From Venturia oleaginea (taxonomy: Eukaryota; Ascomycota; Dothideomycetes; Venturiales; Venturiaceae), in NCBI GenBank assembly GCA_013176395.1, contig JABMLP010000002.1:2223057-2287056 (forward strand): DNA of 64,000 nucleotides. Direction: 5' to 3'. Positions within the stretch are counted from its first letter, which is position 1, and the number at the start of each line of letters is the position of its first letter. The notes beneath the pieces were generated by a model. That model saw nothing but the letters and a program-made list of their open reading frames with translations, did no database searches and was not told the DNA's origin. Made by a program: the position numbers and the translations under genes. Below, one piece after another: positions 54,813 through 64,000 of this stretch.

Positions 54813-56018
54813 ATGGCACGAAAATTGCCTTGGCTCTCCACGAGCACAAAGGAACCCAAAGACAAAACCACCAAACGCCGAAAAGTTCAATCAGCGCAAT
54901 CAGATTCGGAAGATAACGACGCCTCCGATGCTTCATCCAACTTCCCACCCAAATCGAAAGCGGTCAGCGAAACTGCCCGCGCTGCCCAAAATCCATCCAG
55001 CTCTCCACCACCCTCACCCCCAAGGCAAGACTTTATGCGCCCCGGCCTCGAACAAGATGATATCTGGGTAATGGTAGAAGACGAGTTTCTCTCTACAGCA
55101 CACCTTTATACATCCCACCTACATAAAGCAGAATACCTCCGACTTAAGAAATTGGCCCGGGCGCAGAACGCGTCTACGATACAAAATATTGCCCGGCCTG
55201 TAGACGACAGGACGGAACAAAGCGGCGAGTCTAGGAAGAAGATGGAGGCTACCCGGCAGAGAGCAATGGGGATAAAAGCCATGCAGAATCTAGAAGGAGA
55301 TAGAAGATGTTCGGGTAGAGGCGAAGATGAGGACGAAGACGATGATCCGTGGATGAGGGATCCTCGATTGGCCGGGCTGATGATGCAGAGGGAGAATAGT
55401 ACACAACTATCGAAAATCACTGGAGCGAAGTCGAAGACCAGGGCGAGTGCAGGTTACGCAAAAGCGAGTCAATCACAACTTGGGACACGAGAAACACAGG
55501 AAGGTGTGGATAGTCAGGAGATACCGCCTAGGAGGACACTGCCGAAACCACAGTCTAGACCCGCTGCGAAGATTGTGGAGGAAGAAGAGGATCGGGAAGA
55601 GGAGGATGACTCCGACGATCTAGGGGGTCCTTCGCAGTCTTACTCAAAATACCTGAAACATCATCCTCCCCCCAGCCCAATACGCAAGGCTGAATCATTC
55701 CGTGTACCTTCACGAACAAAATACACATCCACCACAGCCAGAACCTCAAGCTCGACCAAAAAACGCGTCGATTCTTTCCACTCTCTCAAATCGAAGTCCT
55801 CCACCGAAGATGCACGTTCAAAGCCAAGCACCATATCTAATACAGCCAATCGGAACAAGAGTTCAGATCTTTCCATGGATCTGGATGACTTTGATGGTTT
55901 CCCGAAACGGCAAGCTTTATCGAGTCGTGCGATAGGGAGGTTTGGGAAGAAGAAAGAAGATGCGAAGGAGGTAGAGAGGAAGAAAAGGAGTGAGGAAGTG
56001 CCTACATTTCTGTTTTGA
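54813..56018 (+). CDS. fungal protein of unknown function, low-complexity, nuclear-type
   Basis: Single-exon, about 401 aa. One short conserved-looking block is D-D-I-W-V-M-V-E-D-E-F-L-S-T-A followed by Y-T-S-H-L-H-x-A-E-Y-L-R-L-K, at residues 88-120. The rest is charged and disordered, with an N-terminal K-R-R-K (NLS-like), Ser/Pro runs, an acidic E-E-E-E-D-R-E-E-E-D-D stretch (near residues 255-265) and a basic C-terminus. I recall similar fungal proteins but no assigned function. A nuclear role is plausible from composition only. The ATG at 54813 is the first in frame; the upstream TTG is not used. Confidence 0.75.
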   Translation: MARKLPWLSTSTKEPKDKTTKRRKVQSAQSDSEDNDASDASSNFPPKSKAVSETARAAQNPSSSPPPSPPRQDFMRPGLEQDDIWVMVEDEFLSTAHLYTSHLHKAEYLRLKKLARAQNASTIQNIARPVDDRTEQSGESRKKMEATRQRAMGIKAMQNLEGDRRCSGRGEDEDEDDDPWMRDPRLAGLMMQRENSTQLSKITGAKSKTRASAGYAKASQSQLGTRETQEGVDSQEIPPRRTLPKPQSRPAAKIVEEEEDREEEDDSDDLGGPSQSYSKYLKHHPPPSPIRKAESFRVPSRTKYTSTTARTSSSTKKRVDSFHSLKSKSSTEDARSKPSTISNTANRNKSSDLSMDLDDFDGFPKRQALSSRAIGRFGKKKEDAKEVERKKRSEEVPTFLF

Positions 56019-56367
56019 CTTTTTGGATAACTTTGTGTTGATCTTTTGACAGGGGGACGGTTTTGGCTTATGAAATTATGATTGTGATACCCAATTGAAT
56101 GCGTTTTGTGTGTGCTTCATATCGACAGAAGAGTTGGTTGCAGACTAGGTATTCAGGACTCGAGTGAGTGTGTCACTGCTTTCAGTGCAATTTTCGAGTA
56201 AGCAAATACAGTTATAAATTGATTTAATCCACGCTCGACCAGTAGACGAAGAGTTGTCCCTCCAGCCACGCGCATATTTACATTTTCCTCATAAAGTGGT
56301 GAATCCTGAACTCCAAAAAGGCCGTAACATCATCGCATGATCCCATCCTTAGATGATCCCATCAACG
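56019..56367. other. intergenic
   Basis: About 350 bp between the 3' ends of two convergent genes. No other feature. Confidence 0.5.
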
Positions 56368-57240
56368 CTACCGAAATGCCATGGCTCCCATCGCGATTCC
56401 GATTCCTGCAGCCACATAAGGCATGCCGGTACATCTCGCTCCTTGTCCAGCAGTCGCCGTTCCACTTCCAAAATTCCCACATGCCTCCACTGTCAACCTG
56501 TAACAAGCCTGTGCGCTCAGACTCGAGCAAACCGAACGGGCAAAGACACTTGCGTACGTCGTCGTCGGTGCCGCGACGGTGGTTCCGCCTCCTCCAGAAA
56601 CAGAAATGGTTACGCCCATGCCACTCCCACCACCCAGGTAAGCAGTACAGGAAGCGACATCACGTTGGCAGCTCGAATAGGCAGTGGAACAAGCTAAAGC
56701 ATTGGTGTAAGTGGTCGGTATGTAGGGAAATGGGAAAAAGGAATTGCTAACATATGATCGTGCTCCTGCGGAGGCTGCGCCGGTGCCGATAACGATGACG
56801 CCTGGTGTCGTTGCGGCAGTTTGGCCGACTGTTGTTGTTGTTGAGCCGCCTGCTGTCGAGGTCGTGAGGACTACGCCGCCTGCGCCTGTGGTTGTTGCTG
56901 TCGCTGTTGCTGTTGCTGTGCTGGCTGAGATTGTGCCGGTGCATATGCTGCCCTGAGGACAACAAGCTATATGACCGGCTGAGTCGGCAGAGCAAACTGC
57001 AGTGCCTCTGCAGCAAAGATTGGAACCACGGTTCAACCAGGCGCAGGAAGTTGAGCCAGATGGACAATTGCCCGATTGTCGTTTGAGAAGGTCGAGGTGG
57101 GGAAGTGTCGCATTATCATTGGGGAAGTCGGGAGACGAGTACGGTTCTTCGAATGGTAAACATGGGCTGTCTGGGTTTGGGATCGAGGCGGATATGGAGG
57201 CGAAGAGGAGCGTTATCGTGAGATGGATGTGGTTCCACAT
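56368..57240 (-). CDS. Cys-rich GPI-anchored secreted protein
   Basis: Single-exon, 290 aa. The N-terminus has a signal peptide (about residues 1-19, T-L-L-F-A-S-I-S-A-S). Two Cys-rich segments follow: C-P-S-G-S-T-S-C-A-W-L ... C-C-R-G-T-A-V-C-S ... C-C-P-Q-G (near residues 58-98), then A-C-S-T-A-Y-S-S-C-Q-R-D-V-A-S-C (near 185-200). The region between is Thr/Ser/Ala-rich and probably O-glycosylated. The C-terminus has a small hydrophobic tail (P-Y-V-A-A-G-I-G-I-A-M-G-A-M-A) after a Gly-rich stretch, as for GPI attachment. This matches a class of fungal wall proteins. The function is not known. The gene is convergent with the one at 54813. Confidence 0.85.
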   Translation of the reverse strand: MWNHIHLTITLLFASISASIPNPDSPCLPFEEPYSSPDFPNDNATLPHLDLLKRQSGNCPSGSTSCAWLNRGSNLCCRGTAVCSADSAGHIACCPQGSICTGTISASTATATATATTTGAGGVVLTTSTAGGSTTTTVGQTAATTPGVIVIGTGAASAGARSYVSNSFFPFPYIPTTYTNALACSTAYSSCQRDVASCTAYLGGGSGMGVTISVSGGGGTTVAAPTTTYASVFARSVCSSLSAQACYRLTVEACGNFGSGTATAGQGARCTGMPYVAAGIGIAMGAMAFR

Positions 57241-58195
57241 GGTTGTGATGTGCGCGGTGGGAGTCTGTGACCATGGTTAGCTGAAGTTGCGAGAGCAGTG
57301 AGTGGCGTAGGAGGAGATGCGTACCAATTGATTGTTCTACTCGATCATTGTGGAATAATTGGAATTGAGAAGCATGAAGGGATGCACGGACTACGTAAAT
57401 ATATCGACATTGGCGCAGCAACGCGAACGGGGCCTCATGGAAGTTTTCTCCTCTCACCACCACCTCATTCTCACCATCGATCCATACCACCTACAACACC
57501 ACCGCCAGCTGTTTTGCATGTTGCTATTGGAGATGGCTCCTAAATGCCCGCTCTTTCCTCCCCTCGAATTTGTGTCGCGCCTGCGAAAGAGCACGGAAAT
57601 CCAAGAAAGAAGAGCGCCTTGGTCTCCCATTCCTGGCATGCCTGAGCAAGAGCGTCGTCTTCCAGGGACAAGAAGGCAAGAGCATATCAAGCCAGCTACA
57701 ATCCACTCGGGCTCGCATTTCTCATTACGAAACAGGCTCAGCGGTATATGTTGGCATAGGAAAAATCATTTGCTACTACAGTGGCCATGGTCAACAATAT
57801 GAATCTCCGTTCTCATCCTCAAGTCTTCTGTGTAAATATCAAAGTCAGATTCCCTCATTGCTTCCTTCCTGGCATAAAAGGAATCTGGCGTCATAGAGGG
57901 TATCGACCCTCCGCTACAAAGGTTACTTCCCAACAATACTGGCGACATGACAGAAGGAGCGTCCAGACAGCCTTTTGCGTCTTTAGAAGGGTACATAATC
58001 CGCTTCTCTCCGCTGAACTTTCTCGAAACAACATCCACTTTCGTTACAGACTTTGGACTACTTTCAAGCATCTTTACTATAGACCTTTGGCCAATTCATT
58101 ACATACACAAATTTATATCCACCAGTCCATCCACCAGTCTCATCTGCTAGTCTCATTCACCAGTCACATCCATCGGTCAGATCCATTAGTCCACG
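57241..58195. other. intergenic, 0.95 kb
   Basis: Between divergent genes on opposite strands (minus 56368-57240, plus 58196). No recognised gene. It should hold both promoters. Confidence 0.45.
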
Positions 58196-59610
58196 ATGTC
58201 CCTCAGCTCCGACTGGGTCATCGGCACCTTATCAGGCGTGGGATACACCGTTCCACTTACCACTTGGATTCCCACGGCCACGAATGCGTCTCCCGCCTCT
58301 ACACCCATGTTCACACCGTCGTCGTCCAGCAGGTTTCCCCTTTCCACACCCATAGTCACAAGGTTTTTCACAACCACGCCCACGGTCACCATCAATTCCT
58401 CTTCAACTATGATGAGCAACCTAACCTCATGCTACTACAATTGGAACCCTGAGTATCCCACTGCCAACCCATCCATCACCGGTGATAAAGCCATCAAAAA
58501 AGCTGAGAAGCAGGACAAGAAACGAAGAAAGCGTCAGCGAGACCAATGCATGTACAACGCATGCATGCAAGGTGCTGCCCATGCCTGTTCGAAGACCCCC
58601 ACCAGAGCCACGACCACCGTGAATTGGGAAGGCATCAAAGACCCTGCACAGACATCCCTGGTTCTTTCTGAATTACGAGTTCTCAATGCAACACCTGTAG
58701 GTGATTCCCATGCATCTCATCGCTCTCAATTGCCGTTGCCCGCGCCCTGGTACGACCGCAAGATCCTCCTCGACCAGGACCACCTGAAGGAGAGCAGCAA
58801 GAAATTCAAAACATTCAATTGGACCGAAGCCCTCGCCCAAGAGTACACCTTCGACCACACTTTCAGGCATTGCACCTTTTATGCTCGTGAATACATCATC
58901 CCAGGTTCGAAGGATGACTATGAAGGCATCAAAGAGAATCTTGGCAAGAGTAAAAAGCTACAGGCCTGTGCCTCTGCAAGCACTTGTCACGAACGATGCG
59001 CAGCTCTTGCCGGTTACAAGGATCCCATGAAGTGGAAGATGCCGGTCATCATTGGAGGTTCAATTATCGGCGGGATCTCGCTCCTTGCTGCTACCGTTGC
59101 CCTCTGCATGTGCTGCAAGAAGAGGAGAACGCCAAGGAACCGCCTTCCTCGCCAGCCCACCGTCCACGATCCAGAGCCTGCTATGTCACAAGCTCCTGCC
59201 AGAACTCCGGCCCAAACACCTACCCGTTCTCCACATGTACCAGCACCAGCACCAGCCCAGCACCGGTACCGGTCTCTGCACCTGCGCCTGCACCTGCACC
59301 TGCACCTGCACCTGCACCTGCACCTGCACCTGCACCTGCACCTGCACCTGCACCTGCACCTGCACCTGCACCTGCACCTGCACCTGCACCTGCACCTGCA
59401 CCTGCGCCAGCACCTGCAGCGTCTCCAGCAGCCCCACCGAATACCGTCGTGCGCAAAGTTGAAGACACTGCAGAACAACCGCCGGTCGTCGAACGGAATG
59501 AAGCAGCAGCTGGAGCTCCTGGAGCTGTCGAAGAGGTCGTTGAACCTGTTGCTACTACTACTACCGTCCCTACACAGACAGTCTCGCGCGCCCCGACCGG
59601 TGCACTTTGA
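58196..59610 (+). CDS. single-pass membrane protein with Pro-Ala repeat tail, probable frameshift
   Basis: The frame from ATG 58196 encodes a Ser/Thr-rich N-terminus, a basic R-R-K-R-Q-R stretch, scattered cysteines (C-M-Y-N-A-C; C-A-S-A-S-T-C-H-E-R-C), then one membrane span (V-I-I-G-G-S-I-I-G-G-I-S-L-L-A, near residues 284-304), and a basic C-C-K-K-R-R. The tail begins with Pro/Ala-rich sequence. In the (CACCTG)n repeat (59278-59404) this frame would read Leu-His repeats and go on to 59764. The other frame, reached by a one-base change near 59255-59265, reads Pro-Ala repeats and ends at 59610 with a natural acidic C-terminus. I therefore favour a 1-bp lesion (or assembly slip) in the repeat. 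The function is unknown; it resembles fungal mucin-like receptors in layout. Confidence 0.55.
59278..59404 (+). repeat. (CACCTG)n hexanucleotide repeat
   Basis: About 20 units, coding for (Pro-Ala)n or (Leu-His)n depending on frame. Confidence 0.9.
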
Positions 59611-60801
59611 GGTACTCATCGGTGCGATTTGGCGATTTGGTGGTCTCTATTGGTGCTTGTTAGTGTCCCTGGAAGTTTTTGGCCGATTTCCCTACAATGT
59701 ACTCTCCTCACCTACATTGTCCTCCTTTTGGCATCCTCTTGTCTCCATAGTCTTTAATAGTTGACCGTAATATCATCTTCTTCGTTCCTACCTTGTGCCA
59801 CCTCGTTCTTTTATTACTTGAAGAGATCCGAGAAGCAAACCCCTGGTCCTAGGAATAACATGGCATCATTTTGTAGTTGCTTTGACATCACTTTGCTTTA
59901 GAAACGTCAGCTGTACGACCGAATTACAATCAAGGGCGGCGAACCATCTCTTCAACCTGATTTTTCCTTATTCCTGGATTAGGATGCTCAGTTCCGATAA
60001 AGTCTGTACATCTATTTTGACGGGACAATGAAGTGATTTCGTTTCCTCCATTTTCCTGCCTAGCAGCCAGGCCTATCGAACCTAGAGGTTGATGGGATGC
60101 TATTGATGTTATCTAAGTCAAAGGAATGACCTCTGGGAGATTATGTGGCCCAGCTCCGTGGCCTTGAGTTCGAGCTACTAGTGAAGAATTTTGTGTCGAG
60201 AGTCCATGCCAGGACTTTGCTCCGTAACTTCATGGTCGCCCGAGTGACTTTTAGTCAGTAGACCAAAGTTCAATTATCTCGAACGTTCGGCAGCGTCCCT
60301 GGAAGATTGAAGGAGCCGCCAGGTTTCAGTGGTATCTCCTGTCCATGTTAACAGGCTTTAAGAGGAGAAAGACCCGAGAGTGACGAAGTGTGTCTTCTTG
60401 TAGAGGTTCTTATTTGTTGATGTCTACATTAGATAGCTTGGGCTTGGCTGGGAATTCAAGATACTCGCGCATTGCGGCAGTGTAGGTTTGATTAATGCAA
60501 TTGCAATGGCACATCAGTCATCTTCATCTCGGGAGCGGAGAAGAAGTAATTACAGAAACGCAGTTCTGGAGAGACTGAATAGTGCAGATAGTTCCAAATT
60601 TATCAGCTGCTGATAAATGGCGATGGTGAAGGGTAAGCCGGAGATGCTGAGTTGACTTTTGGTGGTGTGGTTGGGGCAGATTGTTTTGAGTCTGCTTATG
60701 TATTTCCGAGCATGAACGTTCATGCTCCGCTTGCAGCTTCAACCTCCAAACCTAGTTACTTAAAATGTTCCCAACTCCAATCGCGCAAACCAGTCTCAAC
60801 C
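59611..60801. other. intergenic, 1.2 kb
   Basis: No recognised gene. It holds the 3' end of the membrane protein gene and the promoter of TEX1. Confidence 0.5.
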
Positions 60802-61946
60802 ATGGCGACTACATCTGCTGTCAAACCCTCGATCATCGCGCTCACATCGAATCAATCCACTAAAATCCCTAAATTCGTACCACCGAAACCAGGCGTCTTC
60901 ACGCACTACATCAAACGACAAAAGACTACTACTTATCCCGATTCCCTCGCTAATGCACGGTCGACACCCACGTCAAACGTTGTAAGGACGCTCGCTTGGA
61001 GCCCTCTGGGTCAGAATGTTGCTACTGTTTCCGGAGAGCGAACGCTTAGGGTCTGGAACGTGGAGAAGAGTGGGATCAGGAGTGCTGTTGAGCTGAGGGC
61101 GCAAGCTGGAGGCAACGCTGCACCTTCAAATGTTGGTGGCGCTATTGATAGAGTCGCTTGGAACCCCACGAAAGAGAACGAGCTCGCTAGTTGCGGGACC
61201 GATGGCGTTGTTAGATTTTGGGATGTGAGGACGAGAGGATGTGTTGGGGAGGTCAAGCTTGGTGGCGAGTGTTTTACACTTGCTTGGAGACCGAATGGTG
61301 AGGAAATTGTTGTTGGAAACAAGGTATGTCTATACTTGTAGGATGACTACACTTGGGAAACGCTATGGCATTCAGAGTGCTAATCAGTTATGTGCAGGAC
61401 GATTGGATACACAGTGTCAGCCGCACGAATCTTTCGATGCTACATTCACAACGCGAACCCACCCAGGCGAATCAGGCGACCTTCTCGCATAGCGGCGAAG
61501 AACTACTTCTCACAACCGGAGAAGGCACGATCAAGATCTTTGATTACCCGAACCTCAAAACGATACATACACTTACGGCGCATACATCCTCTTGCTATTC
61601 GATAGCTCTCTCTTCACCCGGCACCTGGCTCGCAACAGGTGGTTCCGATGCACTCATCACACTCTGGGATACAACCGACTTCGTCTGCAAAAAGACTTTC
61701 GATCGCGCCCAGGGTCCGGTCAAGACATTGAGTTTCAGCTGTGATGGTACGTACCTTGCTGGTGGCAGTGACGAGGGTAATGGAATTGAGATCATCAACG
61801 TGGAGAGCGGAGAGTATGTGCACAAAATCGAGACAAGTGGGAAGGTGCCACTGGTCGAGTGGAGTCCAAGGGATTATGCTATCGCCTATGCACCACTGGA
61901 TGGTGGTGGGGGATTGAAGATTGTGGGTGCCCTTGGCACGGGTTGA
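60802..61946 (+). CDS. TEX1: THO complex subunit 3 (TEX1/THOC3), WD40 protein
   Basis: A WD40 protein of the THO complex, which couples transcription to mRNA export in the nucleus. Two exons (60802-61323 and 61398-61946) with a 74-nt intron give 356 aa. WD repeats are visible, among them V-A-T-V-S-G-E-R-T-L-R-V-W-N-V, E-L-A-S-C-G-T-D-G-V-V-R-F-W-D-V-R, T-G-G-S-D-A-L-I-T-L-W-D-T-T and D-G-T-Y-L-A-G-G-S-D. The segment I-F-D-Y-P-N-L-K-T-I-H-T-L-T-A-H and F-V-C-K-K-T-F-D-R-A matches THOC3. The N-terminus has about 60 extra residues with a K-P-K-P-x-V-F-T-H-Y motif. The ATG at 60802 is preferred; the frame is open upstream to 60652. Confidence 0.9.
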
Positions 61947-63293
61947 AGAGTTAAAGAATTGGACAAGGACTATAGAGATAAGAACTATCTTTCCTCAATG
62001 GGTGCTGTGGACTAGAAGAGGCACGAGCCACAGACATCATCCTCTCATTTACCGAGAATTGAGTTATTTGGACAGCATGGGGAGGGGGGGGGTGGGGTGA
62101 TGGTTGATCGAAAAGACATGCAAAGCAGGCCCTGAGACGGAGAAACTACGTGAGAGAGTCTACCGCGTCAAGATGCGCGCAGCTGAAAGTGTAAATGGGA
62201 CGAGAGTTGCGGCCAGACTGAAAATGTTTCAAACCAGAACTCCTATCCCAAAATATATCCCAATCATCGGGTCAATCTCGATGTGAAGATTCCTTCAGAG
62301 GCTCCATTATTGTCAAGATATCACTCTAAAAATACCTAATTTTTCCAAGCAGCTGCTCAATGTATTGCGCCGTCGATAGCACTCCCTCCTGCTTCCTAAC
62401 ATTCAACCACCGTCGTGCTGGATACCGTAGTCTGATTCTCGTTCAATGACGTCGGGTACACTGCAGCGATTCTTCTGCCTCTTAACCGAAAAAAGCATCG
62501 AACACGCCTGTTAGTGTCGTGATTGAAGTATGGCAGAAGTGAGGAAGCATCTATCGGAAGACTAGTCATATCGATACCGGGCTTCAGTTCCCCTGATGTG
62601 TGCGGAATAAAGGGATGGAATCAGCGGGGCGACAGTCATTTCAAGCCATTTGTCATTACCCTTGAAAGTCCAGATGTCAGTCTAGATCACCAATGGGCGA
62701 TAGTGGCTGCGGAGTCTTTAACTGAACGATGTATCGAGAAGGAGAGAGGAGAGATCGAAGTGGTGAAGTAGAGAATGCAAGACTCCTGCCTAATGCAATA
62801 AGCAGGAACAAGTTTGAGCGTCACTCGATCGGGAGATGATAGCCCCTTTCTATCTCCATGTTGAAGCGAGGGAACAGTAAGGTGAGATTCCAGCGTTGTC
62901 TATTTTCCTTTCTCAAGGCAATATCTCTAATCGAACTCTTCGATTTCAGGATCGATATCGCTAGTTTTCTGGCGATGTTTACGAATCAGATTGCCAGGAT
63001 ATTAGCAAAACCAGGCGTGCTACGTCTGGAAAAGTTTTTGGGAACGGTCATGATTTTGACATGATTCTGCTATAGATCGCATGGATCGCATCATTTTGAC
63101 ATGAGTTGTATGATCTTGGCTTGAGAATCACCAGTTTGGCATAGGTGGCAGGACTCTAACATGGATTGTATTATTCCAACTTGAATTACATTGTTTTGAT
63201 ATAAAACTGTGAGGACTGTCTGTCCACACGTACGACGCGCACGCTTTATAATTACACTACGGTCATAGAATTTTGTAGATTACAACGATTTTA
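61947..63293. other. intergenic
   Basis: About 1.35 kb without a recognised gene. Degenerate repeats near 63055-63205 are described in the findings. Confidence 0.45.
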
Positions 63294-64000
63294 GGTGTAT
63301 TTTACATCTAGATTCCCGTGGCCGATTTCACCCTTTTTTGGTGTAATTTACAATGGAATCTCCGTTTTTTGGTGTACGTATCTTGTTACAATGCACTAGA
63401 AAATCCCGTAGATTACAATCCGTTCAAAAAGCAATATATTCTCGTGATCTCGGCGAGATTGCCGTGTCATTCATCACCACTAAATATAGTGTAATATAGC
63501 TAATATACAGTGATTTTAAGGCTCCAAACCATGCATTCTAACATAGTTCAAAGCCTCTACAATAAGCCGTGACTTGCGGGTGCGATGGCCCTCATCTTTT
63601 TCCTCTAGAACCCCAATTAGGCAGTAGATACTTTCCACCTCAATGATCTCCTTTCTACCATTCTCGTGAGCCACAGTAATCTGGTGTACGTAGTCATCCA
63701 ATTGAGGGTTCTTCCACCGTGTAATGAGCGCAAATTGACGAGATCTGACCATGAAAAATGTTGATAATGAGCCGAAATTGCAGCGTGGGTTGGCTGCAGT
63801 GCGGTAGCAGACATAGTGGTCCCTGCGATTGAGGTCAGTGACGTATTGTGACGAGATTGAGCTAATTGAGACGTCTTTTGAGAGTTTGCAGCGCTTGTAG
63901 TAGGTTATACGATATCTCGCGATCCTTGGCGTTATGGAGTTGACGATTTTGGCCAGATCTGAACGCATTCTACGGCTTAGACAGTGATATCTTTTGAATA
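63294..64000. mobile_element. end of a second element related to 47434-50540
   Basis: The left side has three GGTGTA-type ends (63294, 63340, 63371), of which GGTGTAATTTACA at 63340 best matches the terminal sequence of the 47-kb element. Inside lies a minus-strand frame (63516-63968) whose product matches the transposase C-terminus at 47574-48281. The element runs off the window. Confidence 0.5.
63516..63968 (-). pseudogene. transposase-like C-terminal region, truncated by the window edge
   Basis: This 150-residue frame matches the region 47574-48000: Y-Y-K-R-C-K-L-S against Y-W-K-R-C-K-L-N, H-Y-V-C-Y-R-T against H-F-V-C-Y-A-S, C-N-F-G-S against C-S-F-G-S, F-A-L-I-T-R-W, V-H-Q-I, and C-L-I-G-V-L-E-E-K-D against C-L-I-G-L-L-A-E-Q-D. 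It belongs to the same family but is clearly diverged. It may be open further upstream beyond the window. Confidence 0.6.

Noticed and set aside
59014..59619. Arg-Cys and Gly-Ala repeat frames on the minus strand
   Set aside because: They are shadows of the CACCTG repeat.

Overview
The window is genomic DNA of a filamentous ascomycete (Pezizomycotina). Genes have short introns (about 47-70 nt, with some of 110-260 nt) with GTRNGT donors, CTAAY branch sites and YAG acceptors. The gene content is typical of such fungi: P450s of fungal secondary-metabolism type, a HET-domain relic, a GPI-anchored Cys-rich wall protein, a fungal bHLH factor, and Ty3/gypsy, pogo/Fot and hAT transposons. I cannot assign a class or species from the sequence alone.

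Left gene block (1-14,500). A P450 (minus) lies head-to-head with a tocopherol-cyclase-like protein (plus). Next come a Cys-rich protein with a W-E-C-C-x-C motif (4617-5814), a decayed HET-domain gene (6828-7776, minus) and a decayed paralogue of the Cys-rich gene (8511-8926). Three housekeeping genes follow: queuosine salvage hydrolase QNG1 (minus) and the SUMO E1 subunit UBA2 (plus), sharing a bidirectional promoter of under 300 bp, then a probable mitochondrial 3-oxoacyl-ACP reductase (minus).

Transposon island (14,556-32,090). It starts with a 5-kb structure in which a pogo/Fot transposase gene sits between 1.3-1.5-kb inverted arms. Next come small solo-LTR-like elements, an LTR-like sequence with its own TATA box, and a Ty3/gypsy element. 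The gypsy element has several stops and frameshifts, is split inside pol by a 180-bp insertion flanked by a 5-bp duplication, and is cut off in integrase by a truncated pogo copy. A frameshifted hAT element and a 195-bp hAT-like MITE follow.

Central gene block (32,589-46,846): an FAD/NAD(P) oxidoreductase, SFT2 (Golgi traffic, minus), a bHLH transcription factor with a long leader, COX19 (minus, four exons) and the OLA1/YchF ATPase (minus).

Right block. A 3.1-kb DNA transposon (47,434-50,540) with a 9-bp TIR and a TTTTG target duplication carries two divergent genes: an internally deleted transposase-like gene and a basic Ser-rich partner protein. After it come a second P450, a SET-domain protein, a low-complexity nuclear-type protein, a GPI-anchored Cys-rich protein (minus), a single-pass membrane protein with a Pro-Ala repeat tail, and the THO-complex WD40 protein TEX1/THOC3. 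The window ends inside a relative of the 47-kb transposon.

The exon structures of QNG1, UBA2, the reductase, SFT2, COX19, OLA1, the oxidoreductase, both P450s, the SET protein and TEX1 were worked out by hand from splice consensus, frame continuity and family conservation; all keep frame except the first P450, which carries a 1-base lesion.
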